This document shows, piece by piece, positions 33,297 through 42,568 of a stretch of DNA of 64,000 bases. The stretch comes from Rhodocollybia butyracea (taxonomy: Eukaryota; Basidiomycota; Agaricomycetes; Agaricales; Omphalotaceae). The notes under the pieces were generated by a model. That model was not told the DNA's origin. It was given only the letters and a program-made list of their open reading frames with translations, and made no database searches. Numbering within the stretch: the first letter of the stretch is position 1; the number at the start of each line of letters is the position of its first letter. Both the position numbers and the translations under genes were made by a program. The stretch spans positions 1 to 64,000 of the forward strand of contig JADNRY010000128.1 of NCBI GenBank assembly GCA_015501585.1. Direction: 5' to 3'.

Positions 33297-34264
33297 GATA
33301 TAGAGACCTGGAGTTGTGTTTAAGCAAAAGAAGGCTTCAAAATTTAAAAAAAAAAAACGCTCAGAACAAGCGTGAAAAGTTCTACGGTAAGCGCAGCGTG
33401 ACAGGTAATGACGACAAACGCGTTGGAAATGTCGGGATTCGGGAACAACCAAGGTGAGACAAAAATAAAAACCATGAGAAATGGGCCGCGGACGCGGTTC
33501 CCGGAGTCCCGATCAAATCATTCCCACACCCCACATGACTGTGTCTCCCGGGATACGTTCACTTAAGCGCCGCCGCTGATCAATCGTATCCCATGGGCAC
33601 TAAGCTACATCGGAACAGTATCAGTTCCGGATTGACATGACATCATCCTCTGATCGGCAACTACAACAGTAATTACCCTCCGGTTAGCGCATTTACACTT
33701 AACTGGTACCAACCTGAGCGTGGTAAATTTTAGATTATACTAATTCCTCTCCTTTGTTCATTAGTTACAGATATATCATAGCTCCAGACGACAGAGTGTA
33801 CCATTGAGACTGAGACAACAATAGCGACGGCCTTGAAACTTTTGCACCACATGACATCAGCGGGGAGGGAAATTAGTCTACTAGTGTAAGTCCCTCAAGC
33901 TAATGTTAACCTTTCTGTAGGGATATCTACAGACCAAGACAAAAAGCTGTCCCTCTCATTAGTAAATTAAGTCCCCGGCGGCATATATTGGCCTAAACAG
34001 GGCTGGGCTGCAATTCCAGGAGCTGTTGGCACATTGGTTGCTACTAGTAGTCCCGTATAGCAAGTTCCCACCTGGCTAGTCCCAAAGGTCATTCTCGTGT
34101 ATTGTCCTTCATTGCTCCATGGTTGTGACCAAATGACAGGTGACTAGCGGTGTTGTGGTTGAATAAAACATGACCCCCGGACTAGCGAAGCAGCGCAGCA
34201 ACTACGCCCCATGGTGGTGGACTAGCCTGCAGTTTCCATGATTACTGTTCATGTAAAACAATTA
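33297..34264. other. Promoter side of the minus gene and non-coding flank
   Basis: The first ~300 bp hold the CGTATCCC pair at 33550-33597 upstream of the gene. The rest (33600-34264) has no gene. 34190-34230 contains a GC-rich GCGAAGCAGCGCAGCAACTA word resembling 38990-39010 (GCTGCGCAGCAGCG), possibly a dispersed repeat. Confidence 0.4.
33550..33597. promoter_or_regulatory. Pair of CGTATCCC motifs, outward facing
   Basis: GGGATACG (33550-33557) and CGTATCCCATGGG (33585-33597) are 35 bp apart, matching the spacing and alternation of the four-site array at 24040-24156. They sit about 260-300 bp upstream of the ATG at 33296. Confidence 0.5.
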
Positions 34265-34570
34265 CATCAGGAAAAGCCGTTTTTGCCTAGGTGACCCCAG
34301 AGTGGCCTAAAGCAAACTAGGTGACCTATGAATCCTATGGCATCCTAGGAATTTGGGCTCGTCCCTTGCCAGTCAAGGCTCTTGAGGATTCCCTAGGGTA
34401 TCCTAGGCAAGCCTAGGTTTCCCCAGGTTTCCCCAGGAGCACCTGGGCAAGCCTGGGCAAACCTAGGCTTGCCTAGGGAATCCTCAAGAGCCTTGACTGG
34501 CAAGGGACGAGCCCAAATTCCTAGGATGCCATAGGATTCATAGGTCACCTAGTTTGCTTTAGGCCACTCT

Positions 34571-34823
34571 GTAATGCCTCCGCCTCTCCATAATCACCAC
34601 TGACCGTATCCGGCGATACGGTCATCCTAGACGCTGCTGATAGACCAAACGGTCTATCTTATCATTCTATTTATTATTAATTATATAATAAATCCATTAC
34701 TATAAGTATTGTATGATTACTTAAGAGTCTAGTTAGTCTTTTACACCGTCGTACACACAATAGTATCCTATTTGTCGTGTTCACCGGTGTTCTTAAGGAC
34801 TTTGCCCATAGGGCGCGTTATAC
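34571..34823 (+). repeat. 5' LTR of the gag-only element
   Basis: This is 253 bp long and colinear with the 3' LTR, differing mainly by C/T changes (for example GTAATG here, GTAACG there). It contains a perfect short stem GACCGTATCCGGCGATACGGTC and TATATAATAA-type A/T sequence suitable for a promoter. Confidence 0.93.
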
Positions 34824-35108
34824 TTTTTTGAACATCAAAAAATTACTATTGTGTGAATAACACAAAGCTATTAGTTAAAACAAGCTAAAAACAGTTATAC
34901 TACCAAGTATAACAATCATTATTCCAACTCGCTTCACAAGCTATACAAACCCGCTCCATTTTTCCTTCTCGCTATATCATTTGCTGTCCCCATGACCTCT
35001 CGAAATCAATCAGAGAAGTCATATCGGAGCATGCGCGATCACGCACCTTCCATTCGTGGTGACGTGTCACCACAATCAATCTAGTCAGTCGCATCAGCGA
35101 CTCATTCT

Positions 35109-37337
35109 GTGCTTGCATCTGAAAGACAGCACTACAGGCAGGACAAAAGTCCACCTAATGAACAGTCTATGACTATTCGTAAGAAACAGCCAGCCCGAGA
35201 GGGTTTAAGTGAGATTTCTTCTGCGCTACAAGATGTAGCGGCATCACTTGACAAGAGTACACAAGTACTCAATCGTATTCTCAATATAACTGAGAAATGG
35301 GATGCATCTAGCATCCGATCTAATGAAGAAAGATCTTTTTCATCGAGAAACAGCAATAGAATCACTATTGCTGCACCCACACCGAGACGGCCTGCCATCA
35401 CACCGCCGGTATTGCACAATGCAGCACCATCACCATCTGTTCCTACCGAGGCAAACAACTTGGTACGCCAATGGCGTGAGACTGTGCCCAAGGCACCGTC
35501 AGTCCAACAATCACTGTTGGACGAACAGTATTCACAAGGGATGACCAAGTCACCCCGTCATGTTCCTGTATTCCGACAGGAATACGCACCAGTGTCAGTA
35601 ACTATACCGACACCCATCTACACATCCCGCATGAGACAGAGTCCCAATGCGGAGGCAGCGTCTCTGACACTGCGAGGTCCCAGGCCATTACTGGTGACCA
35701 AATCTTGCTCACCACAAAGCGCGGTGAACATTAAAAGTGAACCGAAGTTACCTCGTAACTTCAATCAGGTAGTAGCAATACCACCACAGGAAAGTACAAT
35801 GTACTTCCCTACTGCAAGGGCGCCAATGGTACCCAATATTATTACACCTCCAGTAGTTGTACCAAACACTACTGGAAATCATTCCAGTATGGGACCGCAA
35901 CATGGTACCCTTCCGGTAGTTCCTACTACCATATCCATCGCCCTGGCGACACAAAGTGTTGCCCCTCCGGTAGTACACACTACCATAAGACTGCCCAAAT
36001 TGCCGCCCAGCAATGTGCCAGAGCCAAGTTCAATGCCAGTACCAACGGTATTGGCTGAGTTGCAACCACAGCCGCTCCCGTTGGGAGTAGCTAAAGATTG
36101 GATGAGTCGCATAGCGATTCAACGCCAACATAACACCAGTCTCCGAGATTTCAGATTTGCGCCATCTGGGCTTCCCGACCAAATGGTGGGATATAATGTC
36201 GACGGAATACCCGTTGATAAATTGACTACTCCCAGAGAAATCTGGGATCGATTTTACATTCCACCCGCTGAGTCCTTTCCAGGACCAAGCAATAATGCCA
36301 GAGCGAAAGCGCCTAGCAAAAAATCCCGTGAAGGGGGGAGGAAGCACAAGAGTGCTAAATCCAAAGGCCGCAAACGCAGCCCATGGTCAGATGAATCATC
36401 GGACCCAAGTGACACTGAGTCAAATACTGACTCTTCGTCTGATGCCTCTTGGCTAGACAAATTTGCTACCTGTAAGGGTAAAATTACTCCTAATGAGCGC
36501 CGTAAAATACTGCGTTCACTTGCATCTAAGATGTGAGAAACAACAGGTGATGACGAACGTCGTTCCCGATGGAAACACAAGGTACACAAAGTGTACCGTA
36601 AACAAATTCAAGATAAGGTAGGGAATCCTATCCTCCATTGAGAGCCGTAAAGCTCTTAAAGTTCCATCTCCGGAGGTCTATGACGGATCTCCGGATGTCG
36701 ATGTCTTTGAGCGGTGGCTAATGTCACTTCTCCAATGGATGGTAGTCAACCGCATGTGCGGTGATGATTACAATGCTACACGGACTGCCGTGCTTGGCAT
36801 GTTTCTACAGGGCAAAGCCTTGACTGGTATAACGACAAAGTCGCTGGTATACACCGCACTGTCCTCAAGTGGACATTTGAAGGCGCCATCATTGGTGTCT
36901 TTGATCATTGCATCCAAGCAACAACCATTCATCAAGCTGCATGGCAGTTTGACCTTATTGAGTATTCACCTGATACGGGTGTGAGGGATTATTATTCCTC
37001 ACTTACACGATGGGCATCACGGATGCTCCAAACACCGGATGATGCAACAATGCGGAAACGGTTCATTGAGGGATTACCCTTCAATATTATCAGGCAACTC
37101 ACGAACAAGGGGATCGTTCCGGAGTATGCCAAATTAGAAGTGATGGTCAGAGCCGTCACATGCATTGAGGACCACACGGCCCTCACTAAATATTATGTCT
37201 CTTCTAAGAATAGAGACGATGAACTTGAATCATCAGAACACCCCGATGAGTCGGACACCGAGAACATTAAAAATGTTCTTGAGCCAATCGAGGAGGACAC
37301 CTCCTTAAGTATCGGAAAGGATAAACCTTCCGAATGA
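35109..37337 (+). pseudogene. Gag protein of the gag-only LTR element
   Basis: Gag forms the particle that packages element RNA. A long open part (35109-36536, 475 codons) is Pro/Ser/Thr-rich with an early helical segment (LSEISSALQDVAASLDKS), a basic patch (KKSREGGRKHKSAKSKGRKR) and an acidic Ser/Asp tail. After a break, another frame (about 36640-36810) encodes VYDGSPDVDVFERWLMSLL, then a one-base shift near 36815 leads to DWYNDKVAGIHRTVLKW and DYYSSLTRWASRMLQTPDD...RFIEGLP. That is the Retrotrans_gag pattern. It ends at 37337. No zinc knuckle follows. Confidence 0.75.
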
Positions 37338-37678
37338 TTTATTGGTTTATTCCGACGCCCAGGTAATATGCCTTACCTGGGCATCACTACTTATCCTCAG
37401 CCCGGATTCTCACTGAGAATCCTCATTAAGCAATACTCGGAAACTTCCGAGTCTGCGCATTGAACATTTGGACATTTCCAAATCAAATCATGCTCTAGTG
37501 GTACGCCCCACTATTGTTTGATTCGGACAAGTCCGAAAATCTGATGCGCTGCATCAATTAATCCCGTACTTGATACGGGATCATTCTATGTTAAACCAAA
37601 TTAAAAATGGTTTGGATGGTGATGATGTCATTACCATTTTCGATTCACATCCCTGATGTTAATCTGGTGGGGGAGGGT

Positions 37679-37931
37679 GTAACGCCTCCGCCTCTCCATA
37701 ATCACCACTGACCGTATCCGGCGATACGGTCATCCTAGACGCCGCCGATAGACCAAACGGTCTATCTTATCATTCTATTTATTATTAATTATATAATAAA
37801 TCCATCACTATAAGTATTGTACGATTACTTAAGAGTCTAGTTAGTCTTTTACACCGTCGTACACACAATAGTATCCTATTTGTCGTGTTCACCGGTGTTC
37901 TTAAGGACTTTGCCCATAGGGCGCGTTATAC
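37679..37931 (+). repeat. 3' LTR of the gag-only element
   Basis: This is 253 bp, the same length as the 5' LTR, directly preceded by the polypurine tract at about 37666-37678 and followed by the duplicated ACTCT. Confidence 0.93.
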
Positions 37932-37973
37932 ACTCTGGGGTCACCTAGGCAAAAACGGCTTTTCCTGATGTAA

Positions 37974-39019
37974 GTAGTATTCAATGACGTGTATCTGAAT
38001 CAGCTCAAATGGATTGGAACATGAGTAGAATGATAGATTTCATCCCGATAACTCGGTAATAATCAAGTGCCCTGCTTAACTAATATGGCAGCTAGCACAC
38101 CGGGAAGATACAAAAATCTGCTCGGCAAATTTGTGAACTGAAAGAAAACCGATTATCCTAATAAGTATAATCAGTGGTTTTCAGTCTGTACTGAAAGTTT
38201 GTGATAAACTATGAAAGGAATATCTTATTGGGAAATTTCAGTACCTTTCTGCCGAGCAGACTTTTGTATCATTACAGTGTGGGCCTGGTGGCAACCCGCT
38301 GAATATTATGATCAAAGAAGACAACGCGCTATCGTAGCAGGGGAAATAAAATACATAACTAGAAGGTGTTATCTTCTGTCTGCATTGATTTCACTGGATT
38401 ATCATGCCAATAGAACAAGCAGCGAAAGAATTTTCTATCAGTGACAACCAATATCCTCTTTCTGGTCATGCCTCGCAGACAACTGCCATCTCGAATACCA
38501 CTCTCCCAATACTTAATTAAATCACAAAAACGTGAAACTCACCACATTCACATCCTTGTACTACATGTTCAGAAGTTGCACAAGTTGATAAAATAGGGAT
38601 AGAAGAAGAAATGTATACAAAGACGCGGAAACAAGTGAAAGATCATTGCAGAACGAGGGACGATGCAAATACTAACCCAGTAAAGTTTGCATGTACTGTA
38701 ACTAATATAATGTTTACGATTGTATCTGCTACATTGACTCAGTAAAATCATGCTTGACAATGGGCCAAAATTAATGTCCTCACCCAAACAACTAGGCAGT
38801 GACAGGGAGCGCATGCTCAGAAAACAGTGCCCAAGTTCTCTGTCTTGAAAACCTGCTTCCCATACTAGGTAGTGATATATATGCCACAGAAATCATGAGG
38901 CAGACTTTTGCCTGTGAGCTAGTACTCATGGAGATTTAACCTACGTAGTCACCATTACTAAGTAGCATGCTTTATAATCTGGTAGTCGGGGATTGCTGCG
39001 CAGCAGCGTTAAGGATGAC
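37974..39019. other. AT-rich, no supported gene
   Basis: Apart from the inverted repeat at 38107-38280 nothing is recognisable. The last bases include AGTCGGGGATTGCTGCGCAG (38984-39003); its inverse TCCCCGACT also follows the left terminal repeat of the giant element (13851-13859), suggesting that shared subterminal sequence continues beyond the foldback insertion. Confidence 0.4.
38107..38280. repeat. Short inverted-repeat element, ~174 bp
   Basis: GATACAAAAATCTGCTCGGC (38107-38126) is matched by the inverse of GCCGAGCAGACTTTTGTATC (38261-38280) with one mismatch, and weaker similarity continues inward for another ~20 bp. It is probably a tiny MITE; I see no target duplication. Confidence 0.6.
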
Positions 39020-40004
39020 ATTGTAAATAATAGACTTTTTCGCCGAAAATTTCGCCTGAAAGAAAAATAAGATTTCGATTGAAAAACAAATTGCAAAAGA
39101 TAAAAAATTTTGTCTATAATCTCGCCCGAAAAAGTTGTAGTAATCTAATCTATATCTCGCTGGAAAAAAAGGTTGAATTTCGCCTGGTAAATTAGTCCAA
39201 TTTCCACCGCAAAAGGAATCAAGATTGATATTCTTTTTCGGACTGAATTGCGTCAGTGAAATAGCATGTTTTACGTTGGTGACCTTTGTTCTTTCACGTT
39301 CCTGATTAATAAAATTTTACGAGTGAAATGATCCAGACCCCAGTAACTGCCCAGTTACTGGGCAGCAACTGCCCAGTCACTGGTGATTTATATATATATT
39401 ATGCTCAAGCGCTGCGAGCGCTAGTTGTCACTCAATTTGAAGCACACTACAACCTCGCGAGTACACTGCAAGTTTGTTCTGGACATTCTCTCATAGCATA
39501 GTGTTGCCTCCACTAATCCCATCAATAACTGTGCGGGATTGCCGGTGGATGGTAAGTAGATTAATTGCAGACAGCAATAGACAACTAGCGCTCGCAGCGC
39601 TTGAGCATAATATATGTATAAATCACCAGTGACTGGGCAGTTGCTGCCCAGTTTCCCCAGTAATTGCCCAGTTACTGGGCAATTACTGGGGTCTGGATCA
39701 TTTTGCTCGCAAAATTTTATTAATCACAAATGTGAAAGAACAAAGGTCGCCATCGTGAAGCATGCTATTTCACTGACGCAATTCAGTCCAAAAAAGAATA
39801 TCAATCTTGATTCCTTTTTCGGTGGAAATTGGACTAATTTACCAGGCAAAATTCGACCTTTTTTCCCAGCAAGATATAGATTACTACAACTTTTTTGGGC
39901 AAAATTATAGACGAAATTTTTTATCTTTTGCGATTTGTTTTTCGATCAAAATCTTATTTTTTTTGCAGGCGAAATTTTCGGCGAAAAAGTCTATTATTTA
40001 CAAT
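39020..40004. mobile_element. Foldback element with ~410-bp inverted arms
   Basis: The left arm 39020-39429 and the right arm 39580-40004 are inverse copies around a 150-bp spacer. Outer ends read ATTGTAAATAATAGACTTTT; inner ends read CTAGCGCTCGCAGCGCTTGAGC. The arms contain CTGCCCAGTTACTGGGCAG-type short palindromes. Differences between arms are scattered. Non-coding; no flanking duplication identified. It abuts the right terminal repeat of the giant element. Confidence 0.9.
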
Positions 40005-40055
40005 ACATTTTTTGCAACTAATTTTGGTCTTTTTTTTATTGAACCCGACGGAGTG

Positions 40056-40640
40056 TCAGGCCTCAAATCACTTGCTGTTGTTGGATCTTGACCCGCCAGA
40101 TGCAAGATGCAGTGCCCACACAAAACTTACCCTCATTTCCTCTATTGACTCAGCGACAAGACCAGCCTTCCCTTGATAGACTCGGAAAACGTACCAGAGG
40201 TCTGTTTCAAGCCAAGATCATGAAAATTGCGATGTGTGGCACACCGTCATACGATGCCACAGAGATCGTTATAGTTGAAGTGGCTGGTCAGACGGGGATT
40301 GTCAACTCGGACGAAGCCGGGCCGCGGCAAGAAGCGACGATACAGGTTCCAAGAATACAAGAGTTGTCTCTTGAGTAACCCGAGATTTTCTCGACAGTAC
40401 ACTGATCTACAAAGTACCATCTTAGTAGTTGTTTCGACAGAACCTCCAAATCCGTCTCGTGTTGACCATTCGCAAGCAACGGTACTTCTCCATGTTCCCT
40501 GGATCCCAAAAAGGCTCTTAAACATCGGCTGTGGCACAACTGTGGCATTTTGATTTGACCGCCAATTGTACCAGGCTTCGCCTCGGAAAAATCAGGATGG
40601 ATGGATGGATGGAAGATTTGATTATACGGCATGGTCCAAT
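40056..40640 (-). other. Duplicated segment with a conserved minus-strand frame, copy 1
   Basis: The segment resumes the host sequence cut at 13799 and aligns over ~500 bp with 59259-59760. The minus strand in both carries MPQPxFKSLL...TWxSTVACEWSTRD and a downstream LLKRQLLYS segment, so a gene of unknown family may have existed. In this copy the frame is broken in several places. It ends near a (GGAT)n microsatellite at 40597-40612. Confidence 0.5.
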
Positions 40641-40849
40641 TGGAGTTGAACGCCGGAAGCTGTAAAGGCGGAAAAACTGGACAAGGAGAAACAAGGAAAA
40701 TGTGGAGATAGAATGTGAAGAAGCAGAAAACCCAAAGAGGTTACACATCAATTTATTCATCATCAGTGTTCTGTCTGCTTAGAGGAGACTAAGAGATAGG
40801 TGCAGTCGCTAAATTAACAAATACAAGCCAATAAGTCCAATCTTGAGGC

Positions 40850-40912
40850 TGTTGCACTTGCGAGTGTGGGCCATCACGCCAAGCGCGTGGCAGGTACGAG
40901 TCCTGTATCTAC
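40850..40912 (+). repeat. Second tRNA-related SINE-like copy (partial)
   Basis: ACTTGCGAGTGTGGGCC and GCAGGTACGAGTCCTGT match the minus-strand copy at 4251-4335. The A-box portion is less well kept here. Confidence 0.5.
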
Positions 40913-41769
40913 TAGTTCATTGCAAATCAAGTTGGCATGAGCATACTGGCGGAATTTCACAAGTAAGCTTCCAGAAGGGCCCCTTCTACCAGTGCAACTG
41001 CATGGTCAGGATCAATCTGGATGGCTGTGAGACTACTTATTCGGTCAGAGGTATGTGTAATGAGATACAGTCTGGACAAGTGTTTATCCAAGAACTCTAT
41101 ACAGCCTGTGTTGAAACCCTATAAAGTCTATTTTCCAACTCAGTGAGGATAGCAATGAGCAATGAGCTATCCTCAATTTGTTCTTTGTTGACTTGTCAAT
41201 TGGAATAGAAACATTACGGCGCGTACTAGCCCATGTGACTTGATCCTCTGCATCCGCATGGATAGAAAGTTATGCTTCCAGCAGCACACACAAGGCGCGC
41301 CTTTTCTCATTGAATTTCCTTACCAAATACACGACTTGGAAAACTTGTTCTATCAGACTTGTGTACTTTATCAATCTTTATCACACATCATAAAGAAATT
41401 GGAAGTCGTAAGAAGCTTGAAGTACAAAAAATAACAGTCTGAACAAATCATAGAACTGAATGCTTGTTTTAGCTGGAAAACACCCATTTGAGCTTGTTTC
41501 TGCCCGTTTCTGCCTGATCCTACCCGTTTCCGCCTGGTCAAAGTTCAATGGGGTTGAGGAGCTTTACAAAAATTGGTATAGGAATGGGCAAATTGAAACC
41601 GAGTGAGCAACCCGAGGTCACATGTCAAACGCTTTGACATCCCAAATATATCGAAACTAATCTCCTTATTGGGTCAACCCGATTTAGACAAAAGGAAGCC
41701 TAATTCGGATAAATTCCCACGTGAAACCGGCCATAAGGACGAGCCTTCATTACATTCAGGACTCGTAAT

Positions 41770-42413
41770 TAGGTACGGTCAGCCATAGCGATTCAGGATG
41801 TGATTCAGAACATGGATCCAGTTGCTGAATCACAACCTGAATCACTGGTGTGTCGAAGCGGCTCTTTAGCTGCTTCGACACTCCCAGAAACGCGTTTCCG
41901 TTTCGTACAGCCACTTGTAAAGTATTATTTAGGTAATTCCATTAAAAAATACTCATTTAACTCAATTCTTTTTTACACTGGACATGATAAAATCCGGCTA
42001 AAATCACGCCAAAATGGTCAGAGCTCACAGCAACAAAGCTGGGGCCATGAAAAGCAACACCTTTCTAAGCACCCGTTAAATCATACGATTCCGATGTTGT
42101 ACTTAGTACTCTAAGCACAAACAATGAAAATGAAAAAAGAGTTATGTGCAGCATGTTCAATGCTCAAAATATCCTTGGGATAAAAGTTACTTGTGACAGA
42201 CAAGTCACAGCTCAGAGCCTCAATATTCACCTTACGTTTTTTTGGCAGGTGAATCACTGCTCTGAATCACTCTTAGAATCAGAATTTGGATGTGGTCGGT
42301 CACCTTTGGATCGCGTTTCACTAGGGTTTCAGAGTGTTTCAAAAAATCAAAATGACTCTCAGAATCACACCCAGAATCACACCCAGAATCACAGCTGTGG
42401 CTGACCGTGCCTA
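41770..42413. mobile_element. MITE, 644 bp, GATTC-rich
   Basis: Termini TAGGTACGGTCAGCCATAGC and the inverse of GCTGTGGCTGACCGTGCCTA match at all but three or four positions. Subterminal regions on both sides carry GTGATTC / GAATCAC words; the right side has a short tandem (CCCAGAATCACA)n. No 8-bp duplication is seen, so the superfamily is open, although the ends are hAT-like. Confidence 0.7.
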
Positions 42414-42568
42414 TTGTTTGACCTGATTCCAGAATCCACAAGGAAGTACAGGCTAAATTAATATCAAGATATGCACTGATGCGTATACTTTCATATCAGA
42501 TCAGAAACTTCTTGAAGGCTTCAAAACACTTTAGGTAGCAAGGAAGGATTGATTATCCGGTATGGTCC

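Larger units (their letters stand above)
34571..37931 (+). mobile_element. Gag-only LTR retrotransposon (TR-GAG-like)
   Basis: Two 253-bp LTRs (34571-34823 and 37679-37931) begin GTAAYGCCTCCGCC and end GCGCGTTATAC. A 5-bp duplication ACTCT flanks the element (34566-34570 and 37932-37936); because of base ambiguity, a TG...CA boundary with a 3-bp duplication is equally possible. A purine tract GGTGGGGGAGGG precedes the right LTR. The 2.85 kb interior encodes only a Gag-like protein; no protease, integrase or reverse transcriptase motif is present, so it depends on a partner element. The LTRs differ at only about six positions, implying recent insertion. Confidence 0.9.
34265..37970. mobile_element. 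Palindromic foldback MITE split by an LTR element
   Basis: Without the insertion it is about 340 bp (34265-34570 plus 37937-37970). Its ends CATCAGGAAAAGCCG and the inverse CGGCTTTTCCTGATG are flanked by TTA and TAA. Nearly the whole length folds back, centred near 34430 in a CCTAGG/CCCAGG-rich region. The right arm is interrupted after GGCCACTCT by the LTR element and resumes at GGGGTCACC, exactly as the uninterrupted left arm predicts. Confidence 0.88.
13800..40055. mobile_element. Giant 26.3 kb TIR-bounded composite element
   Basis: The left terminus CACTCCGTCGGGTTCGATAA (13800) is the inverse of the right terminus ending ...GAACCCGACGGAGTG (40055). Similarity runs ~54 bp with about half a dozen differences, mostly G/A changes at CpG. 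TCA flanks both sides (13797-13799 and 40056-40058). The outside flanks are joined around a single TCA at 59256-59258 in the duplicated block, which is a natural empty site. CACT-starting repeats with a 3-bp duplication are characteristic of the CACTA/CMC group, but I see no DDE transposase inside. Contents: two Crypton-like recombinase genes, an XPG/GEN1-like nuclease gene, two unrecognised genes and several later insertions. It may be a cargo-bearing element or a smaller element swollen by nested insertions. Confidence 0.75.
40641..42568. other. Host flank with nested insertions
   Basis: Host similarity to block 2 runs to about 40840 and resumes at about 42415-42540 (matching 59895-60010). 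The stretch between is inserted DNA, including the SINE-like copy at 40850-40912 and the MITE at 41770-42413. No gene is supported; the intervening 40913-41769 is unidentified. Confidence 0.5.

Noticed and set aside
35132..35548. Minus-strand 138-codon frame opposite gag
   Set aside because: It is the shadow of the Pro/Ser-rich gag frame and has no independent support.
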